Shown: positions 51,431-60,053 of the stretch, in pieces
Layout of the letters: each line of letters begins with the position of its first letter
How positions within the stretch are numbered: position 1 is the first letter of the stretch
The notes under the pieces: model-generated
Database searches by the model: none
Told to the model about the DNA's origin: nothing
The model's input: the letters and a program-made list of their open reading frames with translations, nothing else
Made by a program: the position numbers and the translations under genes
Assembly: GCF_024362785.1 (NCBI RefSeq)
Contig: NZ_CP093301.1
Span: 3,100,001 to 3,164,000, forward strand
DNA: 64,000 nt
From: Evansella sp. LMS18
GTDB lineage: Bacteria > Bacillota > Bacilli > Bacillales > Salisediminibacteriaceae
Direction: 5' to 3'

Positions 51431-51848
51431 AATAACATCCTCTCTTTCCTTTATAATTTTGGTTATTTAGTTTTAGGTAACCCTTTTACTGTATTAACTC
51501 TAATGTAAATCTTCAGAAAAATCTCAATATAATAAATTGAAATTGATAGATTTCACTGCAGAAAAATTAAAGTTATCAAGGTTGAATTATATCATTTGCG
51601 AGCAATTTGACAAGTGTTTTGGAGAAAATTGTCCTATATATAATATTGGCAATTTGTTCTGACAACAGAGAGGACGCGGTAATTTTGGTTTATAATTAAA
51701 ATTATATTTGTATATTAATGAACTTAAAAAACTATAAAGTTTGAAAACTTAAAAGTTTTAATTTGTTTATTCTTGTAATTTTATTTTTAATAGTGTAGTT
51801 TAATATTATGGTTTTCTAATCATTAATTTACTTAAGGGGGATAAACAC
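51431..51848. promoter_or_regulatory. Divergent promoter region of the opp genes with a CodY-like box
   Basis: The 418-bp gap has no gene. AATCTTCAGAAAAAT (51508-51522) differs from the CodY consensus AATTTTCWGAAAATT at two positions. A weaker half-match GGAGAAAATT lies at 51621-51630. TTGACA at 51607-51612 and TATAAT at 51639-51644 are perfect boxes but 26 bases apart, so they may belong to different promoters. Peptide permeases are commonly CodY targets. Confidence 0.55.
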
Positions 51849-53522
51849 ATGTTTCGAAGCAAGACTTTGAAAACTGCGGCGCTGTCTGTGGCTATGGTAG
51901 TTGGTTTGGCTGCTTGTGCAACTGAGCCGGGCAACGACAACGGCAATGACGGAAACGCAGATCCTGCTAACAACGGGAACAACAATGAAGAGAATGTTGG
52001 CAATGATGATGCCGACAACAACGATGAGGACAACACAGCAGGAGAAGGTGCTGAAGGCGGGGACCTTATTATTGGTATGTCTGCAGATGCACAGGCTATG
52101 GACCCTCATGGTTCTAACGATGTTCCATCAAGTAATGTACAGACAAACATCTACGAAACACTTGTTACACAAACTGAAGACATGGAACTTGAGCCACTTC
52201 TTGCTACGGAGTGGGAAGCAGTTGAGGACGATGTATGGGAATTCACTCTTCGTGATGACGTTACTTTCCACGATGGATCTGAATTCAATGCAGAGGTTGT
52301 AAAAGCGAACATCGACCGAGTACTTGACGAGGATGTAGCATCACAGCGTGCGTTCCTATATACAATGGTTGAGGAAGTTGTTGTAGTAGACGACTATACT
52401 GTTCAGTTCCATACAGAATACCCATTCGCACCGCTTCCTTCACACCTTGCGCACTCAGGCGGCGGTATGATCAGCCTTGAAGCAATCGAAGCTGATTACG
52501 AAGAAATGGAAAACGGCGGACAGCCAGGTGACTATATTAACGAAAATCCAATTGGAACAGGTTTTTTCAAGTTTGAATCCTGGGCAACTGGTGATGAAGT
52601 TGTTTTAACAAAGAACGAAGATTACTGGGGAGAGCCTGCACAGGTGGATTCAGTAACATTTAAAGTATTAGGTGAAGACCAGACTCGTGTTGGTGAATTG
52701 ATCAGTGGAGGAGCCCACATTATCGACCCAGTGAGCCCAAGTGATCTTTCAATGGTAGAAGGCGAAGACGGAGTAAGTGTTTACCAGCAGGACAGCTTAA
52801 GCCTTTCCTATATCGGATTTAACGTAGAGAAAGAGCCATATGATGATCCTCGTGTAAGACAAGCGATGTCAATGGCAATCAATAAAGACGAAATCATCGA
52901 AGCTGTACTTGAAGGTACTGGTACACCAGCTATAGGACCAATTGGTGAGCAGGTCTTCGGATTCAGTGAAGACGTAGAAGCTCTTCCATATGACCCTGAA
53001 AGAGCACAGGAACTTCTTGCCGAAGCAGGTTATGAAGATGGTTTTGAAACAACAATCTGGACAAACGACAACCGTGAGCGTGAGCAGATTGCCGAGCTTG
53101 TACAAGCTTACCTTTCTGTAATCGGTGTTGACGCAAGCATTGAAGTACTTGAGTGGGGTGCATACCTGGATAACACAGCTGCAGGTGAGCACGACATGTT
53201 TATCCTTGGCTGGGTTACTGTAACAGGTGACGCTGACTACGGTATGTACGCATTATTCCATTCTGACAACCATGGTGCACCAGGTAACCGTAGCTTCCTG
53301 GCAAATGATGAACTAGATGAGATTCTTGATCAGGCACGTGAGGAAACTGACGAGGCAACTCGTGAGGACCTATACGAGCAGGCAATGGAAATCCTCGTAG
53401 AGGATGCTCCAATGCTTTATCTCTACCACCCAAGCTATAACCTTGGCGTAAGAGACGAGGTACAAGGTTTCTGGAAGCATCCAAACGGATTGCACCAGCT
53501 TCGTGAGGTAACAATCAACTAA
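51849..53522 (+). CDS. Oligopeptide-binding lipoprotein (SBP family 5)
   Basis: 557 residues. Lipoprotein signal with lipobox LAAC (Cys near residue 23), then an unusual linker of about 50 residues made almost only of Asn, Asp, Gly and Glu, then the family 5 binding fold: DAQAMDPHGSNDVPSSNVQ, WEFTLRDDVTFHDGSEFNA, NPIGTGFFKFESW, VRQAMSMAINKDEII. The whole protein is very acidic, as in extracellular proteins of alkaliphiles or halophiles. Closest by memory to glutathione/dipeptide GsiB-type proteins. ATG 51849 follows AAGGGGGAT. Divergent from its permease operon. Confidence 0.93.
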   Translation: MFRSKTLKTAALSVAMVVGLAACATEPGNDNGNDGNADPANNGNNNEENVGNDDADNNDEDNTAGEGAEGGDLIIGMSADAQAMDPHGSNDVPSSNVQTNIYETLVTQTEDMELEPLLATEWEAVEDDVWEFTLRDDVTFHDGSEFNAEVVKANIDRVLDEDVASQRAFLYTMVEEVVVVDDYTVQFHTEYPFAPLPSHLAHSGGGMISLEAIEADYEEMENGGQPGDYINENPIGTGFFKFESWATGDEVVLTKNEDYWGEPAQVDSVTFKVLGEDQTRVGELISGGAHIIDPVSPSDLSMVEGEDGVSVYQQDSLSLSYIGFNVEKEPYDDPRVRQAMSMAINKDEIIEAVLEGTGTPAIGPIGEQVFGFSEDVEALPYDPERAQELLAEAGYEDGFETTIWTNDNREREQIAELVQAYLSVIGVDASIEVLEWGAYLDNTAAGEHDMFILGWVTVTGDADYGMYALFHSDNHGAPGNRSFLANDELDEILDQAREETDEATREDLYEQAMEILVEDAPMLYLYHPSYNLGVRDEVQGFWKHPNGLHQLREVTIN

Positions 53523-53534
53523 TAAGGTTTTGAA

Positions 53535-53569
53535 ACAGCCCTTACTATATTGTAAGGGCTGTTTTTTTG
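53535..53569 (+). terminator. Terminator of the oligopeptide-binding protein gene
   Basis: ACAGCCCTTA (53535-53544) pairs with TAAGGGCTGT (53552-53561), then TTTTTTT. Confidence 0.92.
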
Positions 53570-53669
53570 CGGAAATTCATAAAATAATGGAAGGTATTCC
53601 ACTATAAGAAGGAAATACCCAGTCTCTGTCGAAAAAGAAATTTAAGTAATGATGAGAGGAGAAGTACTT

Positions 53670-54587
53670 ATGAAAATATTAGTTCTTGGTGCAGGCGCTG
53701 TAGGGGGATACTTTGGAGGCCGCCTTGTTGAGAAAGGAGAAGATGTAACCTTCCTCGTCAGGGATAAAAGAAAGAAGCAAATCGAGGAACAGGGACTGAC
53801 AATTAAGAGCAGACATGGTGACTTTTCTTTCAGGCCCCAACTAATAACTGCTGATTCTCCAGACGAACCTTTCGATGTTGTGATTCTTGCTGCAAAGGCA
53901 TACCATCTGGAAGGCGGCCTTAAGGCGATTGAACCTTTTGTGAGAGACTATACAGTCATTCTGCCTTTGTTAAATGGTATAGAGCACTTGGAAGATATAC
54001 GAGCTTACTATTCTCCGGAACAGGTGATTGGAGGTCTTTGTTTTGTAGAAGCAACACTGGATGAAGTGGGGAATGTAATTCAGACAAGTGATATTCATGA
54101 TGCAGTTTTCGGAGAGTGGGATGGCGAAGTTTCAGACCGGGTGAACAATCTTGCTGAAGCATTTTCAGGAACGAAGGCGAATTTCCGGCTCAGCAGCAAC
54201 ATACAGCAGGAAATGTGGCACAAATACTTATTTATAACCACTCTCTCCGGCATTACCTCGCTGATGAGATCTTCCATAGGACCTGTCAGAGACACCCTTG
54301 AAGGAAGGACATACATACAGCAGCTGTTTGAAGAAATCAGGCTCACAATGGAGGAGGCTGGCGCGCCTCTTGCTGAAGGGATTGTGGAAAAGCAGATGCA
54401 GATCATCGATAATCAGGACGCTGGCATGAAATCGTCCATGCTGAGAGATATCGAAAGGAACTCAGCCATTGAAGCTGATCATTTGCAGGGATATCTGCTT
54501 CTTCTCGCAGAAAGGCACGGAGTGGAAACGCCGCTGCTGCGGCTTGTATATCAGCATCTGAAAGTCTATGAAAAAAACAGAGGCTAA
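53670..54587 (+). CDS. Ketopantoate reductase family protein (PanE/ApbA)
   Basis: 305 residues from ATG 53670 (GAGGAGAAG upstream; the ATG at 53649 is less likely). N-terminal Rossmann domain MKILVLGAGAVGGYFGGRL and C-terminal ApbA_C domain with MWHKYLFITTLSGITSLMRS and SSMLRDIERNSAIEADHLQG. It reduces 2-dehydropantoate with NADPH if a true PanE, but several paralogues exist in Bacillaceae and this one is not with panBCD. Confidence 0.88.
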   Translation: MKILVLGAGAVGGYFGGRLVEKGEDVTFLVRDKRKKQIEEQGLTIKSRHGDFSFRPQLITADSPDEPFDVVILAAKAYHLEGGLKAIEPFVRDYTVILPLLNGIEHLEDIRAYYSPEQVIGGLCFVEATLDEVGNVIQTSDIHDAVFGEWDGEVSDRVNNLAEAFSGTKANFRLSSNIQQEMWHKYLFITTLSGITSLMRSSIGPVRDTLEGRTYIQQLFEEIRLTMEEAGAPLAEGIVEKQMQIIDNQDAGMKSSMLRDIERNSAIEADHLQGYLLLLAERHGVETPLLRLVYQHLKVYEKNRG

Positions 54588-54597
54588 GATGGTAGAA

Positions 54598-54626
54598 AAA
54601 GAGCCGCCTGCATCAGGCGGCTCTTT
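54598..54626. terminator. Bidirectional terminator
   Basis: GAGCCGCCTG (54601-54610) and CAGGCGGCTC (54614-54623) with loop CAT, flanked by AAA and TTT. Serves convergent panE-like and 3D-domain genes. Confidence 0.9.
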
Positions 54627-54647
54627 CAAATTGATTTATTTTATCGT

Positions 54648-55694
54648 TTACGGAGTTTCGACAATAGTTACTTTGACGTCTCTGCGACCAAACTGGATTG
54701 CTTCGTCTTTTGTAGCCATGTGAAGATCGATACGGTTTCCTTTAATAGCTCCGCCGATATCACCTGCAACCGCACGTCCATAACCTTCCACTTCTACAAT
54801 TGAACCAAGAGGGATTACGTTAGGATCTACTGCTACAACCTTTTTATTAGGATTGTTGTTCAAATCCTGTCCAGTGTATGTGATTCCTGTGCAGCCTTCG
54901 CAGCCTGCAGTGTAAGCTGTTGCTTCCATTGTCATCACATTTCCTGAAGTCTCATTTGAGTTATCTGAAGACTGACTTTCACTTGCTGATGATGTTTCTT
55001 CTGACTTTTCGGTTGACTGTGACTGTGCTTGTCCTTCAGAAGAACTTCCTGAAGACTGTTCAGAGCTCTCAGACTGGCTGGATCCTGAATTTCCGGACTG
55101 GTCATTGGAAGAGCTGCCGGACTGCTCCGATGAGCTGCTGTTTGAACTTGCTGAAGAAGTTCTCAATGCTCTCACAGCTTCATGGAGGGCCCCGTAAGTG
55201 TTTGGACCAGCAACGCCAGTTTCATCACCTTCCACGCCATGGTCACCCTGGAAGTCTGTTACTGCATTTTCGGTAATTGGCCCGAAAATACCGTCAAGCT
55301 TAGCTTTATAATAACCAAGGTCTGCCAAATCTTCCTGAAGGTTTAATACCAGCAAACCTTCATCGCCTTTTTCAGGGGAGAAAAGGGCTCCAAGAGTCTG
55401 TTCTCCGGCAAGGCCATCAACGATTAAGCCGTACTCCTCCTGAAAGCTTCTCACAGCTTCCTTAGTTTGTTTATCGTATTCATTGCTGAATTCTTCTCCA
55501 TCTAGTAAATCCTGTTCTGCAAGCAGTTCTTTCATTTCAACTACATGCTCATGAGCTTTTCCCTGGTAGAGAAGTTTGTTGCCGAGCTCATTTTCTTCGG
55601 CAGCAGATGCCTGTCCACTGCTAAATACGAGGGCACCGAATGCCACAGCTGTAACTCCACATACTTTCATAGACTTAAGTATTGTGTTTCTCAA
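54648..55694 (-). CDS. Secreted peptidoglycan-binding 3D-domain protein (YocH-like)
   Basis: 348 residues starting at TTG 55694 (AAGGAGG upstream). Signal peptide ends near QASAAE. Two peptidoglycan_binding_1 repeats follow (residues about 45-105 and 110-170). A linker of about 80 residues is nearly all Ser, Gln, Glu and Gly. The C-terminal 3D domain has ATAYTAGCEGC and the three-Asp pattern VDPNVIPLG, DIGGAIKGNRIDLH. Likely a lytic transglycosylase-type muralytic enzyme at the cell wall. A WalR-like site lies upstream. Confidence 0.88.
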   Translation of the reverse strand: MRNTILKSMKVCGVTAVAFGALVFSSGQASAAEENELGNKLLYQGKAHEHVVEMKELLAEQDLLDGEEFSNEYDKQTKEAVRSFQEEYGLIVDGLAGEQTLGALFSPEKGDEGLLVLNLQEDLADLGYYKAKLDGIFGPITENAVTDFQGDHGVEGDETGVAGPNTYGALHEAVRALRTSSASSNSSSSEQSGSSSNDQSGNSGSSQSESSEQSSGSSSEGQAQSQSTEKSEETSSASESQSSDNSNETSGNVMTMEATAYTAGCEGCTGITYTGQDLNNNPNKKVVAVDPNVIPLGSIVEVEGYGRAVAGDIGGAIKGNRIDLHMATKDEAIQFGRRDVKVTIVETP

Positions 55695-55838
55695 TTGGAA
55701 AACCTCCTTATGTTTTAGTCTTTAATCAAAGGGCAGTACTGCCTTTAATTAAGACAATGCTAATCCTAACAAGCAAAAAAATAGTATTCAACCAAAATCA
55801 CCCCTTTTAATCACAATGAAAAGGGACTGTCATATGAT

Positions 55839-55855
55839 GAAACATTCCTGTTACA
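55839..55855 (-). promoter_or_regulatory. WalR-like box upstream of the 3D-domain gene
   Basis: On the minus strand TGTAAC-AGGAA-TGTTTC matches the WalR pattern TGTWAH-N5-TGTWAH except for one base. It lies 145 bases before the start codon. yocH-type genes are known WalRK targets. The distance and single mismatch leave it uncertain. Confidence 0.45.
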
Positions 55856-55965
55856 AAAGAATCAGTTCTGAAATACTGTTATTCCACTATTTTCATAGAC
55901 AGGTAAATTAAACAATAGGAAATATCAGCTGATTTTTAGCTGGGCAGCGGGGACTGGAAATGTAG

Positions 55966-56124
55966 TTTATCCCGATGTAACCGTCCGTAAAACTCCGCCT
56001 CAAAACAGGAGTGGAAGCGAAGATGTTCTTTATGCGTGAGATAACGGACGCTAACATCCCGGTTGGTTCAGTCAACAATCAGTGAGGAATGAATAAACCC
56101 CCACTGAATGAAGGTATACTTTAT
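55966..56124 (+). repeat. Full copy of the type A dispersed repeat
   Basis: About 159 bp, from TTTATCCCGATGTAACCG to AAGGTATACTTTAT. The CGTCCGT/ACGGACG stem is intact. The inner ACTCCGCCT arm has lost one C, and its partner reads ATGCGTGAGAT, so this stem is partly decayed. Most of the 55695-56287 gap is otherwise without genes. Confidence 0.83.
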
Positions 56125-56287
56125 TGAGGAAAAAAGGAACAGCCGTCAGGCCAGCTTTCTTGCTTGTGGAGGGCGGTAATTGATATGCTAAAGAAAATTG
56201 AACGAGAAATCAGGCACTTTTACGGTTCTTTACATATAAATTGATAAGCAAAGAAATGAGGTTACTTCTGAAAGGGGAATGCCGGTA

Positions 56288-57049
56288 GTGATTCATCGAA
56301 AATCAGCAAGAGAAATTGAATTAATGAGGGAAGCAGGCAAACTGGTTGCTGAAATCCACAGAGAGCTTGCCCGTATAATAAAACCAGGTGTCAGCAGTCT
56401 GGAGATTGACTCCTTTGTAGAAGATTATATGAAAAAACATGGAGCTAAGCCTGCACAGAAGGGGTATCAAGGTTACCCTTATGCTACATGCGCTTCCATA
56501 AACGATGAAATCTGCCATGGGTTTCCCCGAGAGGAACCATTGAAAGACGGGGATGTCATTACAGTTGATTTTGTAGCAGATCTAAACGGCGGTCTGGCTG
56601 ATTCTGCATGGACGTATATTGTGGGAGATGTTTCTGACGAGGTTAAACAGCTTTGTGACGTTACTAAGAATGCCCTGTATATCGGGATTGAAGCGGCACA
56701 GCATGGGAATCGTACAGGAGACATTGGGGCTGCTATTGAGAAGTATGTGACGCCTTATGGATACGGAATCGTCAGGGATTTCGCAGGACATGGGATCGGT
56801 CCCACCATTCATGAAGAACCCAGCATTCCTCACTTTGGGACAGCCGGAAAAGGCCAGAGGCTTAAAGAAGGAATGGTCATTACTATTGAACCGATGATCA
56901 ATACAGGCTTCTGGCCATCTCAGATGGATAGTAACGGATGGACAGCGCGAACGATGGATGGAAGTCTTTCCGTACAATACGAGCATACGGTATTAATTAC
57001 AAAAGACGCACCAGAAATTTTAACAGAACAAAATACCAGTGGTGACTGA
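56288..57049 (+). CDS. map: Methionine aminopeptidase, type I
   Basis: About 253 residues. Removes N-terminal Met from nascent proteins. The five metal ligands are recognisable: two Asp in VDFVADLNGGLADSAWTY, His in FAGHGIG, Glu in ITIEPM and Glu in QYEHT. GTG 56288 lies ten bases after AAAGGGG; ATG 56279 is closer than usual to that site but would add three residues. It stands alone, not beside secY/adk, so it is probably a second Map paralogue. Confidence 0.92.
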   Translation: MIHRKSAREIELMREAGKLVAEIHRELARIIKPGVSSLEIDSFVEDYMKKHGAKPAQKGYQGYPYATCASINDEICHGFPREEPLKDGDVITVDFVADLNGGLADSAWTYIVGDVSDEVKQLCDVTKNALYIGIEAAQHGNRTGDIGAAIEKYVTPYGYGIVRDFAGHGIGPTIHEEPSIPHFGTAGKGQRLKEGMVITIEPMINTGFWPSQMDSNGWTARTMDGSLSVQYEHTVLITKDAPEILTEQNTSGD

Positions 57050-57053
57050 ATAA

Positions 57054-57089
57054 AAAAACTGCTTCGCTATTATCAGCGGAGTAGTTTTT
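57054..57089 (+). terminator. Terminator of map
   Basis: AACTGCTTCGCT pairs with AGCGGAGTAGTT using two G-T pairs, then TTTTTC. Confidence 0.82.
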
Positions 57090-57093
57090 CTTT

Positions 57094-57361
57094 CATTCCC
57101 AGGGGTGAAGGGAAGGCAGCCTTGAGGGAACGAATGTATCCCTTTCGTTCCCAGAGAAGCATGGAAGGCAGCCTTGAGGGAACGAATAAGTCTCAATCGT
57201 TCCCAGAGAAGCATGGAAGTCGGCCCTGAGGGAACGAATAAGTCTCTTTCGTTCCCAGAGGTGAAGGGAAGGCTGCCTTGAGGGAACGAATAAGTCTCTT
57301 TCGTTCCCAGAGGTGAAGGGAAGGCGGCCCTGAGGGAACGAATAAGTCTCTTTCGTTCCCT
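57094..57361 (+). repeat. 52-bp tandem repeat array (second, unrelated sequence)
   Basis: Five full units start at 57094, 57146, 57198, 57250 and 57302, exactly 52 bp apart, and a partial unit starts at 57354. Each unit runs CGTTCCCAGAGGTGAAGGGA, then AGGCGGCCCTGAGGGAACG, then AATAAGTCTCTTT. CGTTCCC and GGGAACG are complementary arms 21 bases apart. A degenerate trace (GGAAATGAATATTCCGCC) continues to about 57410. The sequence differs from the array at 9056, but the period is identical. The frames read through it are spurious. Confidence 0.92.
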
Positions 57362-57520
57362 CTCCTTAAGCAATTTCACACTTAGGAAATGAATATTCCG
57401 CCTTCGTTTCCTCACCAGAATCATTAAACAACTAGAGGTGTGCTTTCAATATAGGCAAGCACCATGCCCCGAATTACACATATTTTATAAAGAGTGATTG
57501 AATGGAAGGGAGGGAACTCC

Positions 57521-58024
57521 GTGTATAATAACAGACAGTTTCCTGGTTTTATGAATTTATTATTTCCTCAGTCCCAGGCAGGCCAGCAAGGGTGGGGAGG
57601 ATTAGGCTCCCTGCTTGGTTTCCCGCAGAACTGGCTTCAGCAGCCTCCTGGAATGGGGCAGCCTCCAGCCATTCCGCCCCGGCCGCCTTTCGGTGATGGA
57701 GGATTGATGCCTCCATACGGAACTCCAGGTACCGGTGCAGGCCAGCCTCCTGGTCCCCCGCCAGGGCCGCCCCCATCCGCTCTGCCAGGGCAGCAGCCTG
57801 GATATACCCAAGGGCCGGGAGTGATGGCAGTGGATCCTGGCGGAATGTATGGATGTTTACACAGATACACTATAGTCGTTCTTGAAAGTGGAAGAAGATT
57901 TTGGTTCTGGCCGGTGTTTATAGGACGGACTTCTGTTGCGGGTTACAGATGGAACCAGGCAAGGCAAAGATGGTCATATACAGGGCTGGATACGAGACAG
58001 ATAAGATCTTTTGAGTGCTATTGA
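57521..58024 (+). CDS. Pro/Gly-rich protein with a conserved Trp/Phe-rich C-terminal domain
   Basis: 167 residues from GTG 57521 (GGGAGG seven bases upstream). Residues 1-105 are a low-complexity segment of Pro, Gly and Gln (QPPGMGQPPAIPPRPPFG, PPGPPPGPPPSALPGQQPG). Residues 115-167 look like a compact domain: YGCLHRYTIVVLESGRRFWF, WPVFIGRTSVAGYRW, RQIRSFECY. Such architecture suggests a spore- or surface-associated protein of Bacillaceae; function unknown. Its stop codon TGA shares its last base with the truncated type A repeat. Confidence 0.68.
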   Translation: MYNNRQFPGFMNLLFPQSQAGQQGWGGLGSLLGFPQNWLQQPPGMGQPPAIPPRPPFGDGGLMPPYGTPGTGAGQPPGPPPGPPPSALPGQQPGYTQGPGVMAVDPGGMYGCLHRYTIVVLESGRRFWFWPVFIGRTSVAGYRWNQARQRWSYTGLDTRQIRSFECY

Positions 58025-58052
58025 TTTATCCCGATGTAACCGTCCGGAAAAC
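58024..58052 (+). repeat. Truncated copy of the type A repeat
   Basis: TTTATCCCGATGTAACCG and CGTCCGGAAAACTCC match the first 28 or so bases of the repeat, then the sequence departs. It overlaps the left arm of the terminator at 58048-58104. Confidence 0.75.
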
Positions 58053-58104
58053 TCCTGAAAAGCGGTAACCTGCTCCTGAGGTTATTAATTCAGGAGTTTT
58101 CTTA
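58048..58104 (+). terminator. Terminator built on the truncated repeat end
   Basis: AAAACTCCTGAA (58048-58059) pairs with TTCAGGAGTTTT (58089-58100); an inner GTAACCT / AGGTTAT stem (58066-58086) stacks inside. T-rich 3' side. Confidence 0.75.
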
Positions 58105-58255
58105 TAGGAATTATAAAATTTAAAGGATTACTTCCGGAAACGACTGAAAAAATCAGAAAAAAATAGTATAATAAACTTACTGAATTGAAAGAATTTTTCG
58201 CGAAGCCCTGTCATTACACCGGGATTTATATAGTTTGGGGAAGGGGAGAGGGAAA

Positions 58256-59158
58256 ATGATAATAAAGAAGTATATATCTGCGGCAGAGATGCTGGCGAGA
58301 GCGGAAGATGTGCTCACAGAAAAGGAAGCGGAAAATAATTTGCCTTTAGGCCTGCTTAAACGGCTGGCTAAAGAGGAAGAAAATAAGAATTCGGGACAGG
58401 AAGGGGAAAGTCCGCTCCTCGTCCTCGTCGAAAATGAGAGCGAACGTATCGAATTTATTATGGTGCGGACTCCGCCGCAAAACCTCGTCGTCTGTGGTAA
58501 TGAGGAGGCTGTTGAACAAGCAGTTCTCTGGCTCAAGGAAAATAAGGTGGATATTCCCGGGGTGGTAGGCTGTAAGCCTGTTGTGGAGAAATTCGCTAAT
58601 AAATGGATAGAAGAAACAGAGTGTAATCTGCAGCTTTTTATGAAACAGAAAATCTATAAACTCGAAACATTAAAAGAGTTTCCGCGGAAAAAAGGGAAAC
58701 TTTGTTATGCAACGGAAGATGATATTGCTCTTGTAACATACTGGACGCAGTGTTTTTATGAAGAGGCACTTGAGCCAAAGGAAAAACTGCAGGCAGAAGA
58801 GTTTATAATGAATGAAATAAAGTGTAACAGAATTTTCCTGTGGCGGGATGAGAACGGAGTCCCTGTGTCTATGGCCAAAAGATCCAGGGAATCGGAAAAT
58901 GGAGTTACCGTAAGCCTGGTCTATACTCCGGACGAATATAAAAAGCAAGGGTATGCAACAACTTGTGTGGCGGCGATGAGCGAATGGCTGTTAAAGGAAG
59001 GATTTAAATTCTGCAGCCTTTATACGGATGCAGATAATCCAGTATCCAACAGGGTTTACTTAAAAATTGGCTATGAACCAGTCGCTGATTCTGTGGAATA
59101 CAGGTTTATTTCAGGAACAGGCCGAAAAAAAGCTGAGGACAGCGGAGCGAGTATTTAA
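58256..59158 (+). CDS. GNAT-family acetyltransferase
   Basis: 300 residues from ATG 58256 (GGGGAGAGGG upstream). The N-terminal half (1-130) is divergent. The C-terminal half is a GNAT fold: YATEDDIALVTYWTQCFYEE, VSLVYTPDEYKKQGYATTCV (acetyl-CoA loop) and LYTDADNPVSNRVYLKIGYE. Substrate unknown. The racemase gene follows at 17 bases, so the two are probably one operon. Confidence 0.85.
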   Translation: MIIKKYISAAEMLARAEDVLTEKEAENNLPLGLLKRLAKEEENKNSGQEGESPLLVLVENESERIEFIMVRTPPQNLVVCGNEEAVEQAVLWLKENKVDIPGVVGCKPVVEKFANKWIEETECNLQLFMKQKIYKLETLKEFPRKKGKLCYATEDDIALVTYWTQCFYEEALEPKEKLQAEEFIMNEIKCNRIFLWRDENGVPVSMAKRSRESENGVTVSLVYTPDEYKKQGYATTCVAAMSEWLLKEGFKFCSLYTDADNPVSNRVYLKIGYEPVADSVEYRFISGTGRKKAEDSGASI

Positions 59159-59175
59159 GAGAGGGGAAGATTTCA

Positions 59176-59874
59176 CTGAAGACGCTAGGGTTAATAGGAG
59201 GAATGAGCTGGGAGTCCACTCTGGTTTATTATAAAGCCCTGAATGAGCAGGTGAAAAGCCGGCTTGGAGGACTCCACTCAGCAGAATGCATTCTTTACAG
59301 TGTGGATTTTGCAAGAATAGAAACTATGCAGAGGAGCGGCAATTGGGAAGAAGCAGGAGAAGAACTTGCGGCGATAGCACTTAAGCTTGAAAAAGCAGGT
59401 GCTGAAGCAGTTGTGCTTTGTACAAATACAATGCATAAGGTTGCCAGCAGGATTGAAGAAACCATAACTGTTCCGTTCCTTCACCTTGCTCAAGTGACAG
59501 CAAACAGGGTTAAAAGTGACGGAGTGGGAAAAGTACTCCTCCTGGGTACAAAATATACAATGGAAGAAGATTTTTTTATAAACAGGTTAATGGATGCCGG
59601 ATTGGACGTATCCATCCCTGAAAAGAATGAGAGAGAGGAAATCAACAGAATCATTTTTCAGGAGCTTTGTTTAGGGAAAATTAAAGAAAGCTCACAACAA
59701 AAGGTGAGAGAAATAATTAAAGTTTACAAGGGACAATCTCAAATTGAAGCAGTGATACTTGGCTGCACGGAACTGGAGCAACTATTCAGGGTAGGCAAAG
59801 AACCTGGAGTCAGGCTGTACGACACTACAGAATTACATATAAAAGCTGCTGCTGATTTTATGCTGGGAGGCTGA
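59176..59874 (+). CDS. Aspartate/glutamate racemase family protein with CTG start
   Basis: Cofactor-independent racemase, 232 residues. Catalytic cysteines: VVLCTNTMHKV and ILGCTELEQL. The family N-terminus KTLGLIGGMSWESTLVYY begins upstream of the first ATG (59203). It is preceded by CTG 59176, six bases after GAGGGGAAG, so CTG is the likely start codon. Probably aspartate racemase (YgeA/RacD type). Ends in a terminator that overlaps its stop codon. Confidence 0.87.
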   Translation: MKTLGLIGGMSWESTLVYYKALNEQVKSRLGGLHSAECILYSVDFARIETMQRSGNWEEAGEELAAIALKLEKAGAEAVVLCTNTMHKVASRIEETITVPFLHLAQVTANRVKSDGVGKVLLLGTKYTMEEDFFINRLMDAGLDVSIPEKNEREEINRIIFQELCLGKIKESSQQKVREIIKVYKGQSQIEAVILGCTELEQLFRVGKEPGVRLYDTTELHIKAAADFMLGG

Positions 59875-59900
59875 CCTGTTAAAGGTCGCCTTTTTATTTT
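59868..59900 (+). terminator. Terminator overlapping the racemase stop codon
   Basis: AGGCTGACC (59868-59876) pairs with GGTCGCCT (59884-59891) with one wobble or bulge, then TTTTATTTT. Confidence 0.78.
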
Positions 59901-60053
59901 GAAGTGGTTAATTCCTAATATATACGAGGGCTCTTTTAGCTTATTTTCTAAATTATTTTACAACATATATAAACAGATAACTTATCTTGTCGAAAATATA
60001 GATAGGTACATCTTTGAACAGATCACCATTACAATGGATAAAGGGGAATTCAT

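Noticed and set aside
57020..57424. 134-codon minus-strand ORF across the second array and the end of map
   Set aside because: Made of translated 52-bp units, antisense to map at one end, and without a ribosome site.
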